From positions 1 to 32,105 of the forward strand of contig CABKMN010000023.1 in assembly GCA_902373525.1 (NCBI GenBank): DNA of 32,105 nt. The letters run 5' to 3'. Below, piece by piece: positions 7,195-15,245 of this stretch. The DNA is from an uncultured Bilophila sp. (GTDB lineage: Bacteria; Desulfobacterota; Desulfovibrionia; Desulfovibrionales; Desulfovibrionaceae). The translations under genes and the position numbers were made by a program. Under the pieces are notes generated by a model. The model saw nothing but the letters and a program-made list of their open reading frames with translations, was not told the DNA's origin and made no database searches. Every line of letters starts with the position of its first letter. Position 1 is the stretch's first letter.

Positions 7195-7223
7195 TTGTCC
7201 TCCGCTGCGGAAGGCGTTACACT
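7195..7223 (+). promoter_or_regulatory. Predicted promoter of the Trm112-like gene
   Basis: TTGTCC (7195-7200), a 17-bp spacer and TACACT (7218-7223) give a 4-of-6 plus 4-of-6 sigma70-type match, 38 nt before the start codon. On the opposite strand TTGACA at 7234-7239 could serve the PHP gene, but I see no matching -10. Confidence 0.4.
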
Positions 7224-7261
7224 CTAGATACTTTGTCAACACCGCGCCAAGGAGACGCTTC

Positions 7262-7468
7262 ATGGCCCTGAACCCCGAACTGCTCGACCTGCTCGCCTGC
7301 CCCGTCTGCCGGGGAGAGCTGGAACCCGTGGACAACGAAAGCGGGCTGGAATGCTCCGCCTGCGGACTGGTCTTCCCCGTCCGCGACGCTATCCCCATCA
7401 TGCTTCAAGAGGAAGCCATCCGCAAGGACGACTGGGAGCGCGGGCAGCGCAAGAAATCGTCCCGCTGA
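7262..7468 (+). CDS. Trm112-like zinc-ribbon protein
   Basis: The 68-residue protein belongs to the Trm112/YcaR family. It has the opening LNPELLDLLACPVC and two zinc-binding pairs, CPVC (13-16) and CSAC (31-34), then the family's GLVFPVRDAIPIML segment. In eukaryotes and archaea Trm112 activates several methyltransferases acting on tRNA, rRNA and release factor; in bacteria the role is largely untested, and the partner here is unknown. AAGGAG lies 7 nt before the ATG. The length (about 60-70 residues) is standard. The gene stands alone with its own promoter candidate and a hairpin immediately after the stop. Confidence 0.9.
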   Translation: MALNPELLDLLACPVCRGELEPVDNESGLECSACGLVFPVRDAIPIMLQEEAIRKDDWERGQRKKSSR

Positions 7469-7473
7469 CACGA

Positions 7474-7500
7474 AAGGCATGTTCCACCGGAGCATGCCTT
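7474..7500 (+). terminator. Hairpin terminator after the Trm112-like gene
   Basis: An 11-bp stem (AAGGCATGTTC with GAGCATGCCTT, one pair G-U in plus-strand RNA) and a 5-nt loop start 5 nt past the stop codon. Only a short T-rich tail follows (TTCTTTA), so efficiency may be moderate. Confidence 0.7.
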
Positions 7501-7756
7501 CTTTAGGCTGCGCCTGCGGTTACGGTTGCCGACACGGCGGAACTGCCAACGGTTCGTTGCGAAGTCGAGAGTATGTATGCCTTCGTGCCGCCGGAAAATG
7601 CCGGAGACCGGCGGTGATGGCGTTTCAGCCTCCTCCGCAGGCCGTTTCCTTGGATACGGCCTTTTTCATGCCCGGCTACGTCCCAACCTGCCCGCACCGC
7701 ATCCTTTTCTCCGCAGGGGCCGCTTCAGCCGCTCCGCTCCGGCGGCATGAGCCCGC
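7501..7756. other. Non-coding stretch with an orphan terminator
   Basis: Between the Trm112-like gene and the lipoprotein gene there is no convincing open reading frame on either strand. The stretch holds a plus-strand terminator at 7639-7666 that has no gene before it, which leaves space for a small RNA of about 100-150 nt. I could not recognise a known RNA family, nor a clear promoter. Confidence 0.4.
7639..7666 (+). terminator. Orphan plus-strand terminator
   Basis: AGGCCGTTTCC and GGATACGGCCT form a stem (one T-T mismatch, tight loop) followed directly by five T. It is about 140 nt beyond the hairpin that already ends the Trm112-like gene, so it may end an unannotated transcript. Confidence 0.6.
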
Positions 7757-7793
7757 AACAAAACGGACCCGCCGGCCTGCGCCGACGGGTCCG
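7757..7793 (-). terminator. Rho-independent terminator of the lipoprotein gene
   Basis: Read on the minus strand, CGGACCCG-T-CGGC, a GCAG tetraloop and GCCG-G-CGGGTCCG form a 13-bp stem with one U-G pair, followed by TTTTGTT. It lies 27 nt beyond the lipoprotein stop at 7821. Confidence 0.88.
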
Positions 7794-7820
7794 TCCGTTT
7801 TCCGTCGCGCAACAGGCGCA

Positions 7821-8564
7821 TCAGTCATTATAAAGCGGGAACACGTCGTTCTTCAAGGACATGCTGCCGAGGAACTTCCCCATGTACCGTTCGTTGAGCG
7901 TCTTGATGTACGGCGCTGCGGCGTCGGGCGAGGCGGCTCCGCCGAAACGGACCTCGAACGCCTTGATCGCGCGTTCGCGGAAGGCCTGCACCTCGTCGGA
8001 ATAGACGGGAAGCTGTCCCACGACCGCCGCAAGCGACTCAGGAAGCGGTTCGCGGTATTCAAGGATGATCTTGGCGCGGCTGAAATCCTCCAGTATGGCG
8101 AAACGCTGCGCCAGCCAGCGGAGAGAAGCCCACTGTTCCTTGTCCGCGAACAGCGGCGAGAAGGCGTCCTCCGCGCCGTTCACGATGCGGACGTTCCCGT
8201 AAAAAGCCTGTTCGCCGAACGTCGCGCCCAGCGTTTCCTGCGCCAGCGGGCCGCTGAACGTCAGCGGGTCCCATTCCCAGGCGTTGTTGGGCACGATGGC
8301 AAGCGTCACAATCGCCATCGGCGAGGCGGCGTCCGTCCCATATACGGAAACGAAGGCCTCGGGGAACTGGTAGCCCTGATCCGTATTCAGGAACGGGCTG
8401 ATCCGTCCGTGCGACAGCATCGGCATGGCCTTCACGCCGACGGTGACGTCGGGACGCGCCGGGGAAACCACCGACGAGCCCTCAAACCCGCGGTAAAACG
8501 GCGCACAGGCGGCAAGGACCGCCACCGCGCACAACAAAAGGCACAAACGAAGTATTTTTCTCAT
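7821..8564 (-). CDS. Predicted lipoprotein of unknown function
   Basis: The 247-residue product has a short basic start (MRKILRL), a hydrophobic segment and the lipobox LAAC with C20 as the acylated residue. The residue after it is Ala rather than Asp, so outer membrane sorting would be expected by the usual rule. The rest is a soluble domain without repeats or transmembrane segments, rich in aromatic residues (WEWDPLTF, EQAFYGN), ending in SMSLKNDVFPLYND. I do not recognise the family with certainty. The start at 8564 is chosen because it opens the signal sequence and has GGAGAGG upstream. It is a single gene downstream of ftsZ, between two terminators, so not part of the dcw operon. Confidence 0.82.
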   Translation of the reverse strand: MRKILRLCLLLCAVAVLAACAPFYRGFEGSSVVSPARPDVTVGVKAMPMLSHGRISPFLNTDQGYQFPEAFVSVYGTDAASPMAIVTLAIVPNNAWEWDPLTFSGPLAQETLGATFGEQAFYGNVRIVNGAEDAFSPLFADKEQWASLRWLAQRFAILEDFSRAKIILEYREPLPESLAAVVGQLPVYSDEVQAFRERAIKAFEVRFGGAASPDAAAPYIKTLNERYMGKFLGSMSLKNDVFPLYND

Positions 8565-8693
8565 ACGAACCTCTCCAAAGGACGGTAACACAACGCGCTG
8601 ACGGCGCACGCCGCCGTACGCAACAAAAGGCGTCATCGACCGCCTGCCGCCTCGCCCCGGATCGTCATTTACAAGAACTCATTCCTGATAGTA

Positions 8694-8708
8694 CGCCGGA
8701 ATCCGGCG
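8694..8708. promoter_or_regulatory. Short palindrome between ftsZ and the lipoprotein gene
   Basis: CGCCGGAATCCGGCG is a perfect 7-1-7 palindrome 130 nt upstream of the lipoprotein start and beyond the ftsZ terminator. It could be a regulator site for the lipoprotein gene, but chance is possible in GC-rich DNA. Confidence 0.25.
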
Positions 8709-8803
8709 GAACGCCACTCCTTTTTTCCTCCCGGAAACGGGCGGGCAGCCCGGAGACGCGGTCCCCGCGCCCGCCCCGGCGCTGCGGGAAGGCCAGAATG
8801 CAA

Positions 8804-8830
8804 GAAGGGCCGGGAAAATCCCGGCCCTTC
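8804..8830 (-). terminator. Hairpin ending the dcw cluster after ftsZ
   Basis: A perfect 12-bp stem (GAAGGGCCGGGA with TCCCGGCCCTTC) with an AAA loop starts 10 nt after the ftsZ stop. The tail on the minus strand is TTGCATTCT, a weak T run, but the stem is very stable. Confidence 0.75.
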
Positions 8831-8840
8831 GGTGAAGCGC

Positions 8841-10130
<1,290 letters not shown>

Positions 10131-10173
10131 AGCTCCTCCTCAAAAAAAGAAAAACGTACTGACCGCCCAGACG

Positions 10174-11406
10174 TTACGAAATTTCGGAAAACCACTTTTT
10201 CATGCGCGACAGGATCGAGTTGAAAACGTTCCCGTCGCTCCGGATGCGGAATTTCTGCTCCATGCCTTCCTTCTCCGCGCCGAAACGGAGCAGGCCCATG
10301 GCCGTGGCGAACTTCGGACTGTTCACCATGTCCTTGAGGCCGCCCACGTTCCGGGGATACCCGATGCGCGTGGGCAGGTTGAAGACCTGTTCGCCCAGTT
10401 CCTGACAGCCCTGAATGAGGGCCGTGCCGCCCGTGAGCACCACGCCCGCGCCGATCATGTTTTTGAGGCCGGAACGCACCAGCTCCTGATCCAGCAGGGT
10501 GAGGATTTCCTCCATGCGGGGCTCACAGATTTCCGCAAGCACCTGACGGGAAAGACGGCGAGGCTCACGCCCGCCCACGCTCGGCACTTCGATATACTCG
10601 TCGGGGCGCACCATTTCCGCGATGGCGGCGCCGTGCTTGATCTTGATCTTCTCCGCCGCCGCCATAGGCGTACGCAGGCCGAAGGCGATGTCGTTGGTGA
10701 GGTTCTGCCCTCCCAGCGCCAGCACGCCCGTGTGCTTGATGGAATCGTTGGCGAAGATGGCGATGTCGCAGGTCCCGCCGCCGAGATCGATGAGGGCCAC
10801 GCCGATTTCGCGTTCCTCCTCGGTGAGCACGGCCTTGGCGGACGCAAGGGACTCCAGCACGATGTCCGACACGTCCAGACCGCTCTTGTGGCAGGAACGC
10901 ACGATGTTCTGCGCGGAAGTGACCGCACCGGTCACGATATGGACCTTCACTTCCAGGCGCACGCCGGCCATGCCGAGCGGATCGGCGATGCCGCGCTGGT
11001 CGTCGACGATGTATTCCTGCGGCAAAATATGGATGACCTCGCGGTCCAGCGGGATGGCGACGGCCTTGGCCGCATCCAGCGCGCGTTCGATGTCGCGGGG
11101 GGCCACTTCGCCGCCCTTGACCGCGATCACGCCGTGGCTGTTGAATCCCTTGATATGGCTTCCGGCGATGCCCGCGTAGACGGAACGGATTTCACACCCG
11201 GCCATCAGTTCGGCTTCTTCAAGCGCCCTCTTGATGGATTGCACCGTCTGCTCGATATTGACGACGACCCCTTTCCGCAACCCGGTGGACGGACTCGTGC
11301 CGATGCCGACGATATCCATTCCTCCGTTCTCAGAGGGTTCGCCCACCACCGCACAGATTTTGGTGGTGCCTATATCAAGACCGACTATCAGTTCAGATTT
11401 GGGCAT
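10174..11406 (-). CDS. ftsA: Cell division protein FtsA
   Basis: This actin-like ATPase (410 residues) tethers FtsZ to the inner membrane and signals to the septal synthase. Visible motifs are phosphate loop 1 (VGLDIGTTKICAVVGE), phosphate loop 2 (LIDLGGGTCDIAIF), the adenosine segment (VVLTGGTALIQG) and the C-terminal amphipathic membrane helix (FNSILSRMKKWFSEIS). The SHIKGFNSHGVIAV region belongs to the 1C subdomain that is specific to FtsA. AAGGAG lies 6 nt before the ATG. It lies 228 nt after ftsQ, the only long gap in this end of the cluster, so an ftsA-ftsZ promoter in that gap is likely, although I cannot point to a good -10/-35 pair. Confidence 0.98.
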   Translation of the reverse strand: MPKSELIVGLDIGTTKICAVVGEPSENGGMDIVGIGTSPSTGLRKGVVVNIEQTVQSIKRALEEAELMAGCEIRSVYAGIAGSHIKGFNSHGVIAVKGGEVAPRDIERALDAAKAVAIPLDREVIHILPQEYIVDDQRGIADPLGMAGVRLEVKVHIVTGAVTSAQNIVRSCHKSGLDVSDIVLESLASAKAVLTEEEREIGVALIDLGGGTCDIAIFANDSIKHTGVLALGGQNLTNDIAFGLRTPMAAAEKIKIKHGAAIAEMVRPDEYIEVPSVGGREPRRLSRQVLAEICEPRMEEILTLLDQELVRSGLKNMIGAGVVLTGGTALIQGCQELGEQVFNLPTRIGYPRNVGGLKDMVNSPKFATAMGLLRFGAEKEGMEQKFRIRSDGNVFNSILSRMKKWFSEIS

Positions 11407-11524
11407 GCGCTACTCCTTGGCGCGTTTCGCTAAACATGTCGGCATGCTGCGGTATTCCGACGATGCAACATCAGACCCGGTTTCAACGTTCCGGAAGGCG
11501 CTGCGGCTCCGCTTTCCATCTTTC

Positions 11525-11539
11525 CGGCCTCAGAGGCCG
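11525..11539. promoter_or_regulatory. Palindrome in the ftsQ-ftsA gap
   Basis: CGGCCTCAGAGGCCG is a perfect 7-1-7 palindrome in the 228-nt gap before ftsA. The same gap carries an 11-nt direct repeat (GCGGCTCCGCT near 11503 and at 11625-11635). The gap is relatively A/T-rich near ftsQ, as expected for a promoter region, but the function is unproven. Confidence 0.3.
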
Positions 11540-11634
11540 TAACGAACGGATATTTTCGCGTGCCGTTCCACAGTCTGATACCCCCGGATACAGCATATTT
11601 TCCGCGAAAAGTCTAGAAAAAACCGCGGCTCCGC

Positions 11635-12492
11635 TCAAGCGCCCTGAGGTTCGACCACCCAGACGCTGCCGTCCGCGGCCCAGACTTCACGGGCCGTCTT
11701 CAGTTCCCCGCGCCGCGCCAGATCGGAAAGGACCAACCCGAGCCGGCGCAGATTGGCGTCCCAATCCTCGGCGGCGATGCACAGCACAAGATTTCTGTTC
11801 TCGATAAACACCTCGAATCCCTTGGCGGCGCTCACCCGGAACAGGGACACGCTCGCCATGTTCACGGGCAGGTGCGCGGCCTGAAAGGCCCGGGAAAGCT
11901 CGTCCATCTGGGGAAGCAGCTCTTCCCCGCCGGGCAGGATTTCCAGCGTCGGCAGGGAGAGGAAATTTCCCACGTTGACGGGCGCGATGGTCTGCCCCTT
12001 GTTGTCCGCATAGAACAGCACGCCGTCCTTGAGCATCCAGAAGGCGGGGATGCGCTCGCGGATGCGGATTTCAAAGGCGTCCGGCAGGCGGCGTTTCACC
12101 GCCACCGAGGCGACCCACGGGTTGTTCCGCAATCCCTGTTCCACGTCCGCGATGTTGACGGTCAGGCTGTTGACGCCCGGCTGAAGATTCGCGGCCTTGA
12201 GGACTTCCTCCCGCGTGAAGTGGGTGGTGCCCCGGATTTCGATCCGCCGGATGGCGAAAAAGTCGCTGGTGGTCGCCAGCCGGTGCAACTGCAACCCGCC
12301 CAACGCCAGACCGACCAGCAGGGCCGCGCCGAGGCCGAGGCCGAGCGTCCAGCTCAGGGCCGTCTTCAAATGGCTGAAGAACGATCCGCCGCCCGACGAT
12401 GAAGAGGAAGAGGCGCCGCTCCGCGAATAGCTGTTGTAGCTGTTGCGGGCGGGACGACGGCTGTTGCGTTTCGACGAACTCAGGATACCCAC
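11635..12492 (-). CDS. ftsQ: Cell division protein FtsQ
   Basis: The 285-residue bitopic protein links cytoplasmic and periplasmic divisome parts and holds FtsL/FtsB. It has a basic, Ser/Gly-rich cytoplasmic tail (1-40, with a run of Ser then GGG), a membrane helix around 46-70, a POTRA domain (IRRIEIRGTTHFTREEVLKA ... NPWVASVAVKRRLP, about 80-145) and the FtsQ beta domain. It opens with GTG at 12492 (GTGGGTATCCTG), inside the end of murB, overlapping it by 13 nt, with GGAAG upstream; there is no nearby in-frame ATG. The polar tail is longer than in E. coli. Function is secure from domain order and context. Confidence 0.95.
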   Translation of the reverse strand: MGILSSSKRNSRRPARNSYNSYSRSGASSSSSSGGGSFFSHLKTALSWTLGLGLGAALLVGLALGGLQLHRLATTSDFFAIRRIEIRGTTHFTREEVLKAANLQPGVNSLTVNIADVEQGLRNNPWVASVAVKRRLPDAFEIRIRERIPAFWMLKDGVLFYADNKGQTIAPVNVGNFLSLPTLEILPGGEELLPQMDELSRAFQAAHLPVNMASVSLFRVSAAKGFEVFIENRNLVLCIAAEDWDANLRRLGLVLSDLARRGELKTAREVWAADGSVWVVEPQGA

Positions 12493-13370
12493 AATTTCAC
12501 TTCCGTCTGCAATTGAATCCCGAACCGTTCCCGTACGGCGTCCTGCGCCGAACGGACGAGCTCCAGCGCGGCGTCCGCGCTGCCTTTGCCCTCATTGACC
12601 AGAAAATTCGCGTGCCTGTCCGAAAAACACATGCCGCCGAGGCGTTTGCCGCGGAAGCCCGCCTCGTCCAGCAGCTTGCCCGCCGACAGTCCCTCGGGGG
12701 GATTCTTGAAGACGCACCCCGCGCTCCACGAGCGGACCGGCTGCACCCTGAGCTTGCGCTCGATGTTCTCCCGCATCGCCGTGCGGATGCTCTCGGGCTC
12801 CGCGCGCCGCAAGGTCAGCACCGCGCCCGTGATCAGGAACCACGGTGCGCCGTCGTCCTTCAAGCCGAACGAGCGGTATGCACAGCGCACCTCGTCGCGT
12901 CCGAGCATCCGAAGCCCGCGATCCGGCGTGAACACCTCCACGCCGCGCAGCACCGTGCCCATATCCACCCCGTGCGCGCCCGCATTGCCCGCCACCGCGC
13001 CGCCCACGTCGCCGGGGACGCCCGCCATGCCTTCCAGCCCGGACAGCCCGCGCTTCATGCACCACGTCAGCAACCGGGGCAGTTTCATACCCGCGCCGAC
13101 CCGGATCAGCCGGGTTTCGCCGCCTTCCCCCGCCTCTTCGGTCACGCCGCCGATGCCGCAGCGCACGAGCAGGAAAGGAAGTTCGCCGTCGGCTGCGAGG
13201 ATGTTGGTCCCGCCGCCGAGGGGAGTGATGCGGCCCCCTATCCGGCGCGCCGCTTCGGGAAGGGCTTCCAGATCGGCCGCCGACTCGAAGGCAGCGAGCG
13301 CCAGCGCGTGGCCTCCGAGGTGCAGGGAGGTCAAAGAAGCGAGGCGTGGAGCCTCAACGATCCGTAGCAT
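12480..13370 (-). CDS. murB: UDP-N-acetylenolpyruvoylglucosamine reductase MurB
   Basis: This FAD enzyme (296 residues) reduces UDP-GlcNAc-enolpyruvate to UDP-MurNAc with NADPH in the cytoplasm. The FAD-binding motifs PLGGGTNIL and GMAGVPGDVGGAVAGNAGAHG are present, as are YRSFGLK and the catalytic region SAGCVFKNPPEGLSAGKLLDEAG, in which the proton donor position is Cys where E. coli has Ser, a known variation. The length fits the shorter type II enzymes. AGAGGA sits 6 nt before the ATG. It follows a 498-nt gap after murC and overlaps ftsQ by 13 nt. No ddl gene lies between murC and ftsQ, unlike the E. coli arrangement. Confidence 0.96.
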   Translation of the reverse strand: MLRIVEAPRLASLTSLHLGGHALALAAFESAADLEALPEAARRIGGRITPLGGGTNILAADGELPFLLVRCGIGGVTEEAGEGGETRLIRVGAGMKLPRLLTWCMKRGLSGLEGMAGVPGDVGGAVAGNAGAHGVDMGTVLRGVEVFTPDRGLRMLGRDEVRCAYRSFGLKDDGAPWFLITGAVLTLRRAEPESIRTAMRENIERKLRVQPVRSWSAGCVFKNPPEGLSAGKLLDEAGFRGKRLGGMCFSDRHANFLVNEGKGSADAALELVRSAQDAVRERFGIQLQTEVKLWVS

Positions 13371-13423
13371 CAGTTTTCCTCTTTCCGGTCTGTTTCACAG
13401 GAGATTGACATGATTGAATAGTA

Positions 13424-13517
13424 TTTTTTTACGGGGCGGCCCGTTTCTGGAAGCCGTTTTTCACTCAACCTTCAAACTTTGCTCTTCTTTTCGTACCGGG
13501 CTTTTTTTACGGGGCGG
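13424..13517. repeat. Direct repeat pair TTTTTTTACGGGGCGG
   Basis: Two identical 16-bp copies lie at 13424-13439 and 13502-13517, 78 bp apart. The first continues into GCCCGT, giving a small ACGGG/CCCGT hairpin; the second does not. Purpose unknown. Confidence 0.7.
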
Positions 13518-13526
13518 GGCGCATCA

Positions 13527-13605
13527 TGCCTCCGGCGGCCAGCGGGGCTACCGCCCCTCTGGATTCCCCGTCCGGGGGGCGAGCCGCCCCCCGGACCCCG
13601 GCGAA
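13527..13605. repeat. TGCCTCCGGCGGC-type repeat, copy 1
   Basis: TGCCTCCGGCGGC is followed by a GGGG ... TACCGCCCCT stretch and then an 11-bp perfect GC stem (13570-13580 with 13586-13596, loop GAGCC). The first 30 nt match 18837-18865 closely. It looks like a dispersed GC-rich repeat unit of the kind common in intergenic DNA of this lineage. Confidence 0.6.
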
Positions 13606-13704
13606 ACCGGAAACGCCGAAAGTTTTCCCCGTAACCGGCGAAAGAAACGGCAAGCCGTTTCTTCCGCACCCGAAAAACGTTTTTTTGTCTCGTTCGCCCC
13701 CCCC

Positions 13705-13798
13705 CTGCGGACAGGGATTCAATCCAGACGAGACTCACTATGGAACTGTGACGCATCGAACTCTCTGCGGGCAGGGATTCGATAAGGTCAAACGTCTT
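13705..13798. repeat. 18-nt direct repeat pair with shared element flank
   Basis: CTGCGGACAGGGATTCAAT (13705-13723) and CTGCGGGCAGGGATTCGAT (13765-13783) are 60 bp apart and differ at two positions. The second continues into GATAAGGTCAAACGTCTT, which recurs at 29061-29081 (with two changes) and in part at 19077-19086 (CAAACGTCTT). It forms the left flank of the palindrome that begins about 25 nt later. Confidence 0.7.
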
Positions 13799-13824
13799 GG
13801 GGAGAGGGGGTCCGGGGGAAGGGA

Positions 13825-13854
13825 GGGGAACCCTTTCTGAAGAAAGGGTTCCCC
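13825..13854. repeat. Palindrome, copy B of the dispersed family
   Basis: GGGGAACCCTTTCT and AGAAAGGGTTCCCC are perfect 14-bp arms separated by GA. The element lies 15 nt past the murC stop. The unpaired left flank (13805-13824) is the same as that of copy A. There is no T run on the minus strand beyond it, so it is terminator-like rather than a classical terminator. Confidence 0.8.
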
Positions 13855-13868
13855 GGTCTTCTCCCACG

Positions 13869-15239
13869 CTACTCCTGCGCCAAAAAGCGCGGCCCCACGT
13901 TGGTGACGCTGCCCGCACCGATGGTCAGGAAGATATCCCCCGGCTTGAGGATGCCGGGCAACGCGGCGACCATCTCGTCGAAATTCTGAAAATAACTCAC
14001 GTCCGCATCGGACACCTGCCGGATGCCCTGCGCGAGGTTCTGCCCGTTCACGCCGGGAATGGGCTTTTCCGAGGCCGGATAGATTTCCGTCAGCAAGAGC
14101 TTGTCCACCGTACCGAGCACATGGCAGAATTCCCCGAAGAGGGCCTGCGTACGCGAAAAACGGTGCGGCTGGAAGGCGACCACGACGCGACGATCCGGGT
14201 AGGCCGTGCGCGCCGTGGCGAGCGTCGCCGCGATCTCCACGGGGTGATGCCCGTAATCGTCCACCACGAGGATGTTGTTCTTCTCGCCCTTGTATTCGAA
14301 GCGCCGTCCCACGCCGCCGAACCGGGCCAGCCCTTCGATGCAGAACTTCGGCTCGATGCCCGCGTCCAGCGCCACGCCGATGGCGGCGAGCGCGTTCAGG
14401 ATGTTGTGCCGTCCCGGCTGCCGCAACGTCACTTCGCCAAGCTCCTCGCCCCGGATGGACACCCGGAAGCGGTTGACGACGCCGCATTCCAGCACGTCCG
14501 CCCGAATATGGTTGTCCTGCGCGAAACCGTACGTCACCACCGGGCGCTTCACACGGGGCAGCAGACGCTGCACGCCGGGATCGTCGCCGCAGACCACGTT
14601 CAGGCCGTAGAACGGAATCTGGTTCATGAAGCTGACGAACGCCTCGTCGATGGCGTTCTGATCGCCGTAGTGGTCCAGATGGTCGCGGTCCACGTTGGTC
14701 ACGACGTTGATGATCGGCAGCAGGCAGAGAAACGAACCGTCCGATTCGTCGGCTTCGGCGATCAGGTATTCGCCCTGCCCCAGCCGCGCGTTGGCCCCGT
14801 AGGCGTTGATGCGCCCGCCGATGATGACCGTGGGATCGAGGCTGGCGGCGTCGAAGATGGCGGCGGTCAGCGAGGTCGTGGACGTCTTGCCGTGCGTGCC
14901 CGCAATGGCGATCCCGGTCCGCAGACGCATCAGCTCCGCGAGCATTTCCGCGCGGGGGATCACCGGGATGCCCTTTTGCCGGGCGGCGACCACTTCGGGG
15001 TTGTCCTCGGACACGGCGCTGGACTTCACCAGCACGTTGACGTCGTCCACGTTTTCGGCGGCATGGCCGATATGGATGTCGGCCCCGAGCGAACGCAGGC
15101 GGCGGACCACGGCGCTGTCCGCCATGTCCGAGCCGTGCACCTCATAGCCGAGGTTCAGAAGCACTTCCGCGATGCCGCTCATGCCCGAGCCGCCGATGCC
15201 GATCATATGGATTTTCGTAAATTTGGTACGCATTGTCAT
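13869..15239 (-). CDS. murC: UDP-N-acetylmuramate-L-alanine ligase MurC
   Basis: The product (456 residues) adds L-Ala to UDP-MurNAc with ATP in the cytoplasm. It has the N-terminal nucleotide-sugar loop HMIGIGGSGMSGIAEVL, the ATP loop GTHGKTSTT (114-122), EADESDGSFL and the C-terminal DDYGHHPVEI motif typical of MurC. The length is in the usual range (450-490). ATGs at 15239 and 15233 are both possible; AAAGGA, which overlaps the murG stop, has better spacing to 15233. It lies 6 nt after murG and ends 15 nt before the copy B palindrome. Confidence 0.97.
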   Translation of the reverse strand: MTMRTKFTKIHMIGIGGSGMSGIAEVLLNLGYEVHGSDMADSAVVRRLRSLGADIHIGHAAENVDDVNVLVKSSAVSEDNPEVVAARQKGIPVIPRAEMLAELMRLRTGIAIAGTHGKTSTTSLTAAIFDAASLDPTVIIGGRINAYGANARLGQGEYLIAEADESDGSFLCLLPIINVVTNVDRDHLDHYGDQNAIDEAFVSFMNQIPFYGLNVVCGDDPGVQRLLPRVKRPVVTYGFAQDNHIRADVLECGVVNRFRVSIRGEELGEVTLRQPGRHNILNALAAIGVALDAGIEPKFCIEGLARFGGVGRRFEYKGEKNNILVVDDYGHHPVEIAATLATARTAYPDRRVVVAFQPHRFSRTQALFGEFCHVLGTVDKLLLTEIYPASEKPIPGVNGQNLAQGIRQVSDADVSYFQNFDEMVAALPGILKPGDIFLTIGAGSVTNVGPRFLAQE

Positions 15240-15245
15240 TTCCTT

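Larger units (their letters stand above)
13371..13868. other. murC-murB gap, repeat-rich and without genes
   Basis: This 498-nt stretch in the middle of the dcw cluster has no believable coding sequence on either strand. It holds, left to right, two copies of TTTTTTTACGGGGCGG (13424-13439 and 13502-13517), a TGCCTCCGGCGGC repeat with an 11-bp GC hairpin (13527-13605), a 10-bp inverted repeat AAGAAACGGC/GCCGTTTCTT (13642-13663), a run of nine C, two copies of an 18-nt repeat (13705 and 13765) and a large G/C-arm palindrome (13825-13854). I see no convincing promoter for murB. Confidence 0.75.

Noticed and set aside
4561..7227. Very long open frame of 888 codons on the plus strand, opposite the GNAT, MocR and PHP genes
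   Set aside because: It is a GC-rich antisense shadow: low complexity in Arg, Gly, His and Pro, no domain, and it lies fully opposite genes with clear motifs.
13705..13783. CRISPR-like direct repeats
   Set aside because: There are only two units, 60 bp apart with imperfect match and no third copy at that spacing, and no cas genes are present.
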